Shown here: piece after piece, positions 1-6,848 of the stretch
Layout of the letters: every line of letters starts with the position of its first letter
How positions within the stretch are numbered: the first letter of the stretch is position 1
Assembly (NCBI GenBank): GCA_050260095.1
Contig: JBLNBQ010000020.1
Location: 1-14,815, forward strand
Length of the DNA stretch: 14,815 nucleotides
Reading direction: 5' to 3'
Origin: JBLNBQ01 sp050260095
Lineage (GTDB): Bacteria; Bacillota; UBA5301; DYFA01
Program-made: the position numbers and the translations under genes
Notes under the pieces: generated by a model
What the model was told of the DNA's origin: nothing
Database searches by the model: none
The model's input: the letters and a program-made list of their open reading frames with translations, nothing else

Positions 1-84
1 GCTCGCAGAGGAATAGAGTCATTCCCCAGCGCCAGGCTGGATAGGATTGCACTGCACGAACCTGGGATGTGAGGGGGGACTCGG

Positions 85-468
85 ATGGAGCGGGAGAGCC
101 GGACGGAGACCGGGACGATCCGCATCGCGAACGAGGTGGTCGGCATCATCGCCGGCCTGGCGGCCACGGAAGTGAGCGGCGTGGCTGGGATGAGCGGCGG
201 CTTGGCGGGCGGCATCACGGAGATACTGGGGCGCAAGAACCTGTCCAAGGGCGTCAAAGTTGAGGTCGGCGAGAAGGAAGCCGCCATCGACCTGTTCATC
301 ATCGTCGAATATGGCATGGTCATCCCGGAAGTGGCGTGGAAGGTCCAGGAAAACGTCAAGCGGGCCATCGAATCCATGACCGGGCTGAGCGTGATCGAAG
401 TGAACGTCCACGTGCAGGGCGTCCACTTCCCGCAGGAGGAAAAGACGGAAGAGGTCCGCGTCCGCTGA
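85..468 (+). CDS. Asp23/Gls24 family envelope stress response protein
   Basis: 127-residue protein of the Asp23/Gls24 (DUF322) family, the usual length. The family signature is visible: an N-terminal GTIRIANEVVGIIAGLAATE segment, then VAGMSGG, a beta-strand block around residues 57-75 (VKVEVGEKEAAIDLFIIVEYG) and the IPEVAWKVQENVKRAIESMTG helix with VIEVNVHVQGV after it. These proteins are soluble. In staphylococci Asp23 is held at the membrane by AmaP and is linked to cell-wall and alkaline stress. The ATG at 85 is preceded by a purine-rich Shine-Dalgarno tract (GAGGGGG, 71-77). The next two genes encode the membrane partners normally found with it (AmaP and DUF2273), which supports the assignment. 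In Firmicutes this gene often sits between accC and nusB, and nusB does follow here. The exact physiological role is inferred from the family. Confidence 0.93.
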   Translation: MERESRTETGTIRIANEVVGIIAGLAATEVSGVAGMSGGLAGGITEILGRKNLSKGVKVEVGEKEAAIDLFIIVEYGMVIPEVAWKVQENVKRAIESMTGLSVIEVNVHVQGVHFPQEEKTEEVRVR

Positions 469-514
469 AGGACGGCGCGACGCCGGGGCTCACGGAGGGA
501 AAAGGGGAAAAGGT

Positions 515-1095
515 ATGACGTTGCTGGACCGGCTACTTCTGCTTGTCTCGTTTATGGTGCTCTTCGCCGCAGGCGTCGCCTTGGTGGCAACCGGGGTGGG
601 TGGCTGGGACCCCCGTCCGTGGCTGGCCATGGTGGGACAAGCCCTGACCGGTCCCTACCGGTTGGAGACCGGGCTGAGCGGGGTGGCAGTGTTGCTTCTC
701 TCCGGCTACGTGCTGGCCTGGGCGTTCCGGCGCCGCTACGTGGGGCGCTCCCTGGTGCGGCAGACCGAACTGGGGGCCGTCCGCGTCTCCTGGTGCGGCA
801 GACCGAACTGGGGGCCGTCCGCGTCTCGCTGAAGGCCGTGGAGAGCCTGGTGCAGCGCGCCGCCCGGCAGGTGCAAGGGGTCCGCGACGTCCGCGTCGAC
901 TTGCATGTCGACCGGGAGAGCCTGGCGATCCAGCTCACGGTTACGGTCGCGCCTGATCTGGCGATCCCGGCCGTTTCCGAGGAGATCCAGCACCGGGTCG
1001 AACGGTACGTGCTCGAGACGGTCGGCGTGACGGTCTCGCGCGTGGCGGTCACGTTCAGAGCCGTGGCCGACCAGGCGAAGGCCCGGGTTGAGTGA
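515..1095 (+). pseudogene. amaP: Alkaline shock membrane anchor protein AmaP, frameshifted by a 38-bp tandem duplication
   Basis: The first frame starts at ATG 515 behind AAGGGG (502-507). It gives two hydrophobic segments (about residues 7-27 and 55-72) and then SLVRQTELGAVRVS, but switches to unrelated sequence and stops at 832 (105 residues). The second frame, read from 790, repeats LVRQTELGAVRVS and continues with LKAVESLVQRAARQV to the stop at 1093-1095. This part is an Asp23-like domain with RVDLHVDRESLAIQLTVTVAPD. Removing one copy of a perfect 38-bp direct repeat (751-788 / 789-826) rejoins the frames into one 180-residue protein, normal for AmaP. AmaP anchors Asp23 to the membrane through N-terminal helices and binds it through the C-terminal domain. 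As written, only the helices would be made. A true mutation, a reversible slippage allele and an assembly artefact are all possible. The flanking asp23 and DUF2273 genes are intact. Confidence 0.85.
751..827 (+). repeat. Perfect 38-bp tandem direct repeat inside amaP
   Basis: Positions 751-788 are repeated exactly at 789-826, and position 827 still matches the start of the next period. The unit begins CCTGGTGCGGCAGACCGAAC. Since 38 is not a multiple of three, the extra copy shifts the reading frame by two bases and truncates AmaP. The identical amino-acid string LVRQTELGAVRVS appears in two different frames on the two copies, the direct signature of a duplication inside a once-continuous gene. 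Confidence 0.97.
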
Positions 1096-1107
1096 GGGGT
1101 GACGGGG

Positions 1108-1335
1108 GTGGAACCTGACTGGGGCGGAGTCCTCTCCTGGTTGGTCCGGAACAAAGGGCGGGCGATCGGATCGGTGCTCGGGCTGGCCATCGGCCTGCTC
1201 ATCATCATCGTCGGTTTTTGGCGCGGCCTGTTCTTGGCCGGGTGCGTCTGGCTGGGCTGGTACATCGGGTCACGGCGCGACGCTCACGAGAGTCTTTCCG
1301 AAATGATCAGCCGACTGCTTCCGCCGGGAGAGTGA
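1108..1335 (+). CDS. DUF2273 family small membrane protein of the Asp23 cluster
   Basis: Small membrane protein of about 75 residues. A short N-terminal segment is followed by a long hydrophobic stretch (GSVLGLAIGLLIIIVGFW, then GLFLAGCVWLGWYIG), most simply two membrane-spanning helices, and a charged tail ending SEMISRLLPPGE. This is the size and layout of DUF2273 proteins, which accompany asp23 and amaP in many Firmicutes. Two in-frame GTG codons can serve as start: 1099, which lies in the middle of the Shine-Dalgarno-like AGGGG (1095-1099), and 1108, which has that AGGGG at a proper 8-base spacing. I chose 1108. The gene follows the amaP stop codon (1093-1095) almost directly, so the two are probably co-transcribed and translationally coupled. 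The molecular function is not known. Membership of the Asp23 envelope-stress module is inferred from position. Confidence 0.82.
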   Translation: MEPDWGGVLSWLVRNKGRAIGSVLGLAIGLLIIIVGFWRGLFLAGCVWLGWYIGSRRDAHESLSEMISRLLPPGE

Positions 1336-1339
1336 CGGG

Positions 1340-1813
1340 ATGAGCCGGAGACTGGCTCGGGAAACGGCCCTGAAGATTCTGTTCCAGGTTGACGTCGGGC
1401 GGGCGCCGGTCGAAGAGGCGATCGCCAACACAGTGGAGCAACCCGAGGTCAGCGCGGAGGCGGCGCAGTTCGCTGCGGAGTTGGCGCGCGGGACGGCCGA
1501 GCGGCGGAGCGAGATCGATCGGCTGTTGTCGATGTTCGCCGTCGATTGGCCCGTGGAGCGCATGGCCAACATCGACCGGAATATCCTTCGCTTGGCCGTC
1601 TACGAACTGCTCCTCGTGCCCGACGTGCCGGCCAGCGTCACGGTGAACGAGGCGGTGGAGTTGGCGAAGCGGTACGGCGACGCCCAGTCGCCCAAGTTCG
1701 TCAACGGCATCCTCGGCAATCTGGTGCGGCAGCTCAGCGCCGCCCGGCGGGAGCGCCAGCCCGAATTCGTGGAAACGGGGCCGGGGGTCTCGGAAGAGCC
1801 GCCGGCCGAATAG
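1340..1813 (+). CDS. nusB: Transcription antitermination factor NusB
   Basis: 157-residue NusB. It acts with NusE (ribosomal protein S10) at boxA RNA sequences to make RNA polymerase resistant to termination, chiefly on rRNA operons. Family hallmarks are visible: the N-terminal RRLARETALKILFQVDVG helix, WPVERMANIDRNILRLAVYELL in the middle and the C-terminal VNEAVELAKRYGDAQSPKFVNGILGNL. NusB is usually 130-150 residues, and the extra length here is a polar tail after residue 138. The ATG at 1340 has GGGAG (1326-1330) at a 9-base spacing and lies only four bases after the DUF2273 stop, so it probably shares a transcript with the asp23 module. An intrinsic terminator follows the gene. Confidence 0.97.
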   Translation: MSRRLARETALKILFQVDVGRAPVEEAIANTVEQPEVSAEAAQFAAELARGTAERRSEIDRLLSMFAVDWPVERMANIDRNILRLAVYELLLVPDVPASVTVNEAVELAKRYGDAQSPKFVNGILGNLVRQLSAARRERQPEFVETGPGVSEEPPAE

Positions 1814-1825
1814 GACACGCCTGCT

Positions 1826-1853
1826 CAGGCAGCCGAAGCAGCTGCCTGTTTTT
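1826..1853 (+). terminator. Intrinsic (rho-independent) terminator after nusB
   Basis: An 8-bp perfect stem, CAGGCAGC (1826-1833) pairing with GCTGCCTG (1841-1848), encloses a 7-base loop and is followed directly by TTTTT (1849-1853). It lies 12 bases after the nusB stop and ends 18 bases before the xseA start. It therefore separates the asp23-nusB transcript from xseA, or attenuates read-through into it. Confidence 0.85.
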
Positions 1854-1859
1854 CTGTGG

Positions 1860-1867
1860 AAGGTGAT
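1860..1867 (+). promoter_or_regulatory. Shine-Dalgarno sequence that sets the xseA start
   Basis: AAGGTGAT (1860-1867) closely matches the anti-Shine-Dalgarno complement AAGGAGGTGAT. In-frame GTG (1863) and ATG (1866) codons fall inside this element and cannot be the start if it is used. The GTG at 1872 has the right spacing. Confidence 0.65.
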
Positions 1868-1871
1868 GTGC

Positions 1872-3278
1872 GTGGAGCGCGCCCCTCTGGGAACGCCGGT
1901 CTACTCGGTCCATCAGGTCACCCAGAGGGTGCGGGAGCGGTTGGAGGACGCGCCGCAGCTCACCAATATCCTGGTCAGGGGCGAGCTGTCCAACTTCCGG
2001 CGCCAGCAACCCTCCGGTCACCTGTACTTCACGCTGAAAGATCCCCAGGCGCAGCTGCGCTGCGTGATGTGGCGCAGCCGGGCCCAGAGCCTGCGGTTCG
2101 AACCCCGCGACGGGATGGGCCTGATCGCCTTCGGCTCCCTGCGGGTCTACGAGGCCCGGGGTGAGTACCAGCTCCAGGCCGAGGAGGTCTGGCCCGACGG
2201 CCAGGGCGACCTTTTTCTGGCGTATACCCAGCTCAAGGCCAGGCTCGAGGCCGAGGGGCTATTCTCTTCCGAGCGCAAGCGTGAACTGCCGCTCCTGCCA
2301 CGCTGCGTGGGGGTAATCACCTCCCCGGTGGGGGCCGCGGTCAGGGACATCATCCACGTTCTTCGCCGGAGGGCTCCGGGCATAGACATTCTGCTGGCGC
2401 CCGCGGCCGTCCAGGGCGACGAGGCGCCCCGCGCGCTGGTGGCCGCCCTCGAACTCCTGGCCGGGCGTCCCGAAGTGGAAGTCATCATCCTGGGCCGGGG
2501 AGGCGGGTCGTTCGAGGAGCTGTCCGCCTTCAACGACGAACGGCTGGCGCGGGCCATCGCCCGGTGCCCGGTGCCGGTGGTGTCGGCGGTCGGGCACGAG
2601 ACGGACTACACCATCGCCGACTTCGTGGCTGACGTGCGGGCGGCCACACCCTCGGCCGCGGCGGAACTGGTGGCGCCCGATGTCCGTCTCTTGCGGCGCC
2701 AGGTGGAGCAGGCCCGCACCACGCTGGCCTACCAGATGCGAGTCGGCCTCGGCACGCTGCGTTCGCTGGTCGAGCGTTTGGCGGATAGCCGGGCGCTCGA
2801 CCTCGAGCGGCGGGTGGCGGAGCGCGCCCAGGAACTCGACAGCCTGAGCAGCGCTTTGGGCGAGGCGCTGGCCCGGCGGGCGGACGGCACGCGGCGGGCG
2901 CTCGACGGCGAACTCTGGCCCCGGCTCGTCAAAGCCGGCGTGAACCTGGCGGCCCGGCCCCGCGTGGCGGTATCGCGCTGTGAGGCGGCGCTGCTCGCCA
3001 GGGGCGGGGCCTTGGCGGCGCGGCCTCGGGCGGGCTTGGCGGTGGAGGCGGCCCGGCTCGAGGCATTGAGCCCCCTGCGGACCCTCGGGCGGGGCTACGC
3101 GGTCTGCCGGCGCCCGTCGGGAGAGGTGGTCAAGCGGGCGGTCGCCCTGTCCGTGGGTGACCAGGTCGAAGTGGTGCTCAGCCAGGGGGCGCTGGATTGC
3201 ACGGTGAACGGGATCGCGCCGGAGGCGGCCTGGGTGGACCCGCCCCCGCGCTGGGAGGAGGAAGAGCGGAATGGCTAA
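1872..3278 (+). CDS. xseA: Exodeoxyribonuclease VII large subunit
   Basis: 468-residue large catalytic subunit of exonuclease VII, which degrades single-stranded DNA from both ends to short oligonucleotides as a complex with several XseB subunits. The N-terminal OB-fold domain (about residues 5-100) includes PVYSVHQVTQRVRERLED and SGHLYFTLKD. The central nuclease domain has the conserved VGVITSPVGAAVRDIIHVLRRR, ILGRGGGSFEELSAFNDERL and SAVGHETDYTIADFVADVRA blocks. A long arginine- and alanine-rich helical region follows, then the C-terminal LRTLGRGYAVCRR motif. The length is slightly above the common 400-460. The GTG at 1872 is preferred because of the strong AAGGTGAT just upstream. The stop overlaps the start of xseB by 8 bases, as expected for subunits made together. 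Confidence 0.97.
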   Translation: MERAPLGTPVYSVHQVTQRVRERLEDAPQLTNILVRGELSNFRRQQPSGHLYFTLKDPQAQLRCVMWRSRAQSLRFEPRDGMGLIAFGSLRVYEARGEYQLQAEEVWPDGQGDLFLAYTQLKARLEAEGLFSSERKRELPLLPRCVGVITSPVGAAVRDIIHVLRRRAPGIDILLAPAAVQGDEAPRALVAALELLAGRPEVEVIILGRGGGSFEELSAFNDERLARAIARCPVPVVSAVGHETDYTIADFVADVRAATPSAAAELVAPDVRLLRRQVEQARTTLAYQMRVGLGTLRSLVERLADSRALDLERRVAERAQELDSLSSALGEALARRADGTRRALDGELWPRLVKAGVNLAARPRVAVSRCEAALLARGGALAARPRAGLAVEAARLEALSPLRTLGRGYAVCRRPSGEVVKRAVALSVGDQVEVVLSQGALDCTVNGIAPEAAWVDPPPRWEEEERNG

Positions 3279-3531
3279 GAAGGGCGCGGCCCAGCCGGCC
3301 TACACTTTCGAGCAGGCCTTCCAGCGGCTAAAAGAAGTAGTCGCCGAACTGGAACGGGAGGACGTGGCGCTCGACCGGGCGCTCGCCCTGTTCGAGGAGG
3401 GCATCGGTCTGTCCCGCACCTGCAAAGCCCGCCTGGATGAGGCGGAGGGAAAGGTGCAGCAACTCCTGCGGGAGGCGGACGGGCGCGTGGTGACCGAACC
3501 CTTCGAAGTGCGGGGTGGGCAGGAAGGATGA
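3271..3531 (+). CDS. xseB: Exodeoxyribonuclease VII small subunit
   Basis: 86-residue XseB, the small non-catalytic subunit of exonuclease VII. The core YTFEQAFQRLKEVVAELERE, the LDRALALFEEGIGLSR segment and the C-terminal KARLDEAEGKVQQLL form the family's two-helix hairpin, and the length is typical (60-90). The ATG at 3271 lies within the last codons of xseA, with GGAGGAGGAAGAG upstream serving as ribosome binding site inside the xseA coding sequence. The stop overlaps the ispA start as ATGA (3528-3531). These overlaps indicate a translationally coupled xseA-xseB-ispA operon, a common Firmicutes arrangement. Confidence 0.95.
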   Translation: MAKKGAAQPAYTFEQAFQRLKEVVAELEREDVALDRALALFEEGIGLSRTCKARLDEAEGKVQQLLREADGRVVTEPFEVRGGQEG

Positions 3532-4415
3532 ATCTCTTTGAGCGGTGGGCGGAGGACGCGCACCTGATCGAGGCGGCCTTGGCGGCGGCCTTGCCTTCGG
3601 CGGGGACGCCGCCCGTAAGGTTGCACGCGGCGATGCGATACGCCACTCTGGGCGGGGGAAAGCGACTGCGCGGGTTTTTGGCCTTGTTGGCCGCCCGGGC
3701 AGCCGGCGGGGAGGCTGAGCAGGCGCTGCCGGCGGCGTGCGCTCTGGAGATGGTGCACGCCTATTCGCTCATTCACGATGACCTGCCTTGCATGGACGAC
3801 GACGACTGGCGCCGGGGCCGCCCCGCCACCCACCGGGTGTTCGGTGAGGCCTTCGCCTTGCTGGCGGGTGACGCGCTCTTGACGCAGGCCTTCGCGGTGC
3901 TGGGGGCGGCCGCGGCGGAGGTGGCGCCGGCCGGGCGGGTGGCGCAGGCGGTCGCGGAGTTGGCGATGGCCGCCGGGTCGCTGGGTATGGCCGGCGGGCA
4001 GGCCGACGATCTGGACGGAGAGAGGCGCGACCTCTCGCTCGCCCAGCTCGAGTCCATCCACCGGCGCAAGACGGGCGCGCTCGTCAGGGGGTCGCTCCGG
4101 CTCGGCGGGCTGCTCGGCGGCGCCGACGAGGCCAGCCTCGAGCAGTTGACCCGCTACGGGGAGGCTCTCGGACTGGCGTTCCAGATCACCGACGACCTGC
4201 TCGACGTCGAGGGCGAGCAGGAGAAGACCGGCAAGACGGTGGGGAAGGACGCGGCCCGGGCCAAGGCGACGTACCCGCGCCTTCTGGGCGTCGAGGGGGC
4301 GCGGCGTAAGGCCTGCGAGGCGGTGGCCGAGGCGAAAGTCGCCGCCGGAGCCCTGGGGGAAGGCGGCCTGTTCCTCACGGAACTGGCCGATTTCGTGCTC
4401 GCGCGAGACCACTGA
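3528..4415 (+). CDS. ispA: Polyprenyl (farnesyl/geranylgeranyl) diphosphate synthase
   Basis: 295-residue short-chain trans-prenyl diphosphate synthase. It condenses isopentenyl diphosphate with allylic diphosphates, giving farnesyl (or geranylgeranyl) diphosphate for quinones, undecaprenyl carrier and other isoprenoids. Visible motifs are GGGKRLRG (residues 41-48, diphosphate binding), the first aspartate-rich motif DDLPCMD (83-89) followed by RRGRPATH, the KTG at 180-182, and the second aspartate-rich motif DDLLD (221-225) followed by GKTVGKD. The CLxxxD-type spacing with two extra residues in the first motif is the bacterial IspA type. The start is set by the ATGA overlap with xseB and by AGGAAGG just upstream. 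Dxs, which makes precursors for the same pathway, lies about 5 kb downstream. Product chain length cannot be read reliably from the sequence. Confidence 0.95.
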   Translation: MNLFERWAEDAHLIEAALAAALPSAGTPPVRLHAAMRYATLGGGKRLRGFLALLAARAAGGEAEQALPAACALEMVHAYSLIHDDLPCMDDDDWRRGRPATHRVFGEAFALLAGDALLTQAFAVLGAAAAEVAPAGRVAQAVAELAMAAGSLGMAGGQADDLDGERRDLSLAQLESIHRRKTGALVRGSLRLGGLLGGADEASLEQLTRYGEALGLAFQITDDLLDVEGEQEKTGKTVGKDAARAKATYPRLLGVEGARRKACEAVAEAKVAAGALGEGGLFLTELADFVLARDH

Positions 4416-4428
4416 GGGGAAGGCAAGC

Positions 4429-4878
4429 ATGGGGGGAGCAATCTCACAACTGCTCGGCAACCAGATCCTGCGCGTCTCGCTGCTGGGCTGGTTCATCGCT
4501 CAGAGCTTGAAAGTCGTTCACACGCTCATCACGGAGAAGCGCATCAACTTCCGCCGCTTCGTCGGCGCGGGCGGCATGCCCAGCTCCCACTCGGCCTTCG
4601 TCACCTCGCTGGCCACCGCCATCGGCCAGGCCGAAGGTTGGGGCGCCTCCGTCACGGCTTTGGCTTGGGTGTTCGCGATGGTCGTGATGTACGACGCGGC
4701 GGGGGTGCGCCGGGCGGCGGGGAGGCAGGCCGAAGTCCTAAACCGGATCGTCGACGATCTCTATCACGGGGGGCGGTTGCGGGAGGACCGGCTGAAGGAG
4801 CTGCTCGGGCATACGCCGGTGGAGGTCGTGGCTGGCGCGCTGCTGGGGATCGTCGTGGCCCTGGTGGCCTGGCGCTAG
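4429..4878 (+). CDS. Divergent PAP2 family (DUF212/YuiD-like) membrane protein
   Basis: 149-residue integral membrane protein of the DUF212 (YuiD) family, a divergent branch of acid phosphatase/vanadium haloperoxidase (PAP2) proteins. Family signatures seen are AQSLKVVHTLI, the GGMPSSHSAFVTSLATAIG block (residues 46-64, which keeps the PSSH of the PAP2 catalytic motif), VMYDAAGVRRAAGRQAEVLN and LKELLGHTPVEVVAGALLGI. About four hydrophobic segments are present. The substrate is unknown; prenyl- or lipid-phosphate hydrolysis is a plausible inference, helped by its place next to ispA. ATG 4429 follows GAGGGGAAGG 13 bases after the ispA stop, so the two are probably co-transcribed. The gene ends only 15 bases from the end of the convergent patatin gene, with no obvious terminator between them. 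Confidence 0.9.
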   Translation: MGGAISQLLGNQILRVSLLGWFIAQSLKVVHTLITEKRINFRRFVGAGGMPSSHSAFVTSLATAIGQAEGWGASVTALAWVFAMVVMYDAAGVRRAAGRQAEVLNRIVDDLYHGGRLREDRLKELLGHTPVEVVAGALLGIVVALVAWR

Positions 4879-4893
4879 GCGATTCCTGAGAGG

Positions 4894-6702
4894 TCAGTGC
4901 AGCGCAAGGGTCCGCCCGAAGGTTAGCCGCCAGTCGGAGCGCCCGCTGGGCCAGGCCCTTCCGGCCATGAAGGTGAGGCGGAAGGGGATAAAGCCAAAGA
5001 AGCGCAGGTCGACGCCGGTGCCCGCCCGCAGCCAGGTCTCGCCCGGCGCCGCTGCCCCTTCGGAAGGTTCGACAGCACGCCAGTGCACGCGTTCCGCCTC
5101 GGCGGTGAGGTGCGGGTAGGCCATGGCCAGGCCCCAGAAGGGCCAGCCGTTCGGGTTCAGCGCATAGATGCAGCCCACCCGGGCGGAAGCGAAGGACACG
5201 TCCTGACCCAAGCCAGGCGCGGGGCCGGCGGGAAGGTCACTCGCCGGCTGGCGGCCGGCCGCGAGGCGGAGATCGAAGACCCACCGGTCGTCGAGCGATA
5301 GAGTCTGCTGGTACTCGGCCCGCCAACGGGGAAGCGGGCCTTCCGGCGCCTGTTCGACGGAGAGCACGGCCTGCGACTCGGGCGAGCGGCTCCACGCCGC
5401 GGCCAGGCCCGCCGAGATGCGAGGCTGCAGGCGGTGGTACTTCAGGTAGGCCTCGGCGGTCCACCACGGGCCGAGCGGTTGCGCCACCGAGAAGCCCGCA
5501 TGATCGGCCAGCGGCTCGGTGAAGTTCCAGCTGTACCAGACGGATTCGCGCAGGCGTCCCAGGTGGCCGCCGGAGGCCTCGACGGCGGCGGTGAGTCCCA
5601 TCTGGGAACCGGCCGAGGCGACGAGAGTCGGACGGAGCGCGTACGCCCGCGGCGCTTCGGCCGCCTTGAGGTAGGCTTGCGCGAGGCGCTCCTGCAGTTC
5701 GGCCAGCGAGTGGTTGCGGTTGGGGAGCCGGGAGTACCGCGGCACTCCCGCCCGGTCGAGCACCTCTCTGATCGACGGCATCGCTTCTTCGCCCGCCAGG
5801 AAGCCCTTTCTGATGAAGTAGTCCACCTGCTGGAAGTCCATGTAGGAATCCTGCGCCACCGGTGGCGTGATGTGCACGTCGGCGTACTGGGTGGCGTTTT
5901 GGGTGTACCCGTCGAGCATGAAGAAGAGGCTCATCTGGGAGATGTCCATCAGGCTGCCGTAGTCAGGCCCCAAGACGCCTTGCCGGAGTTCCACGGCGAT
6001 GACCACGTCTGCGCCCAACTCGCGCGCCACGTCGGCAGGCACCGAGTCGCGCAGGCCGCCGTCGACGTGCCGCTCGCCTTTGATCTCCTTCGGCTGGAAG
6101 ACCAGGGGGATCGACATGCTCGCCAGGATGGCGGGGGCTACCGGGCCATCGCCCCAGACGGTCACCAGCTGCCGGGTCAGGTTGGTGCTGACCGTGCGGA
6201 AAGGGATGTCGAGTTCGGCAAAGCTGCGTCCTTCGAGCAGGCTGTCGAGGAAGGCCTCGAAGGGTTCGGTGGCCAGGAGGCCCCCCCTCGGCGGGGCGGG
6301 CATGAGGAAGAGACGCTCGTAGTCGAGCCGGGTGACGATCTCGCGCAGGTCGTGGGGGGAGTAGCCCGCGGCGTAGAGACCGCCGATGATGCCGCCCATG
6401 CTGGTGCCCACGATCAGGTCGATGGGGATGCCGTTGTTCTGGAGCGACTGGAGGAGGCCGATGTGGGTGAGCCCCAACGCGGCGCCGCCGCCGAGCACCA
6501 CGGCGACGGTGGGGCGCTTGGCCACCGGCGCCGGCTGTTCGGAGGGATGAGTCTCCGCCTGCACCTGCGCAGCCTGCTCCGCCCGCGGCCGCGGCAAGAC
6601 CTCGGCCTGCGCCCGCAGCGGACCGCCGGCGACCAGCCAACCCGACAAAGAGAAGACGACCAGCGCCACCCAACGACGGGCGCCTTTACCAATCCGAGCC
6701 AT
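4894..6702 (-). CDS. Secreted patatin-like phospholipase with C-terminal beta-barrel-like domain
   Basis: 602-residue protein. Residues 1-33 form a signal peptide: a basic start (MARIGKGARR), a hydrophobic core and GGPLRAQA before the likely cleavage. The patatin domain follows at about residues 64-245. It has the oxyanion loop GGGAALG (71-77), the nucleophile elbow GTSMG with Ser101, and the DGG motif with catalytic Asp214, so all catalytic residues are present. Patatin enzymes hydrolyse acyl chains from phospholipids. From about residue 330 to the end the sequence is rich in alternating, amphipathic, Trp/Tyr-containing strands (for example WYSWNFTEPL, VDLRFFGFIPFRLTF) and ends in FGRTLALH. 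This resembles the barrel domains attached to patatins in PlpD-type outer-membrane proteins. A longer reading frame upstream to 6822 overlaps the divergent promoter and lacks signal-peptide logic, so I chose ATG 6702. It is the only - strand gene in the window. Confidence 0.85.
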   Translation of the reverse strand: MARIGKGARRWVALVVFSLSGWLVAGGPLRAQAEVLPRPRAEQAAQVQAETHPSEQPAPVAKRPTVAVVLGGGAALGLTHIGLLQSLQNNGIPIDLIVGTSMGGIIGGLYAAGYSPHDLREIVTRLDYERLFLMPAPPRGGLLATEPFEAFLDSLLEGRSFAELDIPFRTVSTNLTRQLVTVWGDGPVAPAILASMSIPLVFQPKEIKGERHVDGGLRDSVPADVARELGADVVIAVELRQGVLGPDYGSLMDISQMSLFFMLDGYTQNATQYADVHITPPVAQDSYMDFQQVDYFIRKGFLAGEEAMPSIREVLDRAGVPRYSRLPNRNHSLAELQERLAQAYLKAAEAPRAYALRPTLVASAGSQMGLTAAVEASGGHLGRLRESVWYSWNFTEPLADHAGFSVAQPLGPWWTAEAYLKYHRLQPRISAGLAAAWSRSPESQAVLSVEQAPEGPLPRWRAEYQQTLSLDDRWVFDLRLAAGRQPASDLPAGPAPGLGQDVSFASARVGCIYALNPNGWPFWGLAMAYPHLTAEAERVHWRAVEPSEGAAAPGETWLRAGTGVDLRFFGFIPFRLTFMAGRAWPSGRSDWRLTFGRTLALH

Positions 6703-6797
6703 GATTCGGGCCCCCCCTCTTGCGAGAGTACGGTGACAGCCTTCCAGTTCCTGCCGGCGTCCCGCAGGCGAGCGGAGTCGCCGCGCCCGGCCGATGA

Positions 6798-6806
6798 TGT
6801 TATAAT
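6798..6806 (+). promoter_or_regulatory. Extended -10 promoter for the MATE gene
   Basis: TGTTATAAT (6798-6806) is a perfect extended -10 element (TGn plus TATAAT) in otherwise GC-rich sequence. No good -35 hexamer is seen 16-18 bases upstream, as is usual for extended -10 promoters. Transcription would start near 6813, about 36 bases before the preferred start codon of the MATE gene. Confidence 0.7.
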
Positions 6807-6834
6807 TGGCGAGTGACAACAATTCTGCGCGCCC

Positions 6835-6840
6835 CGGAGG
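6835..6840 (+). promoter_or_regulatory. Shine-Dalgarno sequence that sets the MATE gene start
   Basis: CGGAGG (6835-6840) lies 8 bases before the GTG at 6849. The alternative in-frame GTG at 6813 has no ribosome binding site and sits at the predicted transcription start. Confidence 0.7.
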
Positions 6841-6848
6841 ACATCTGC

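Noticed and set aside
26..40. Small hairpin CCAGC-GCCAG-GCTGG before asp23, considered as a terminator of the upstream gene
   Set aside because: Only 5 bp and no T-tract follows. The upstream gene cannot be identified from the few bases present; one frame reads LAEE-stop at 2-16, which is too short to judge.
6799..6819. Divergent - strand promoter (TTGTCA and TATAAC) for the patatin gene
   Set aside because: The two hexamers are only 9 bases apart, far too close for a sigma-70-type promoter.
6703..6822. N-terminal extension of the patatin frame up to 6822
   Set aside because: The extra 40 residues would bury the signal peptide and overlap the divergent promoter; ATG 6702 gives a normal secreted protein.
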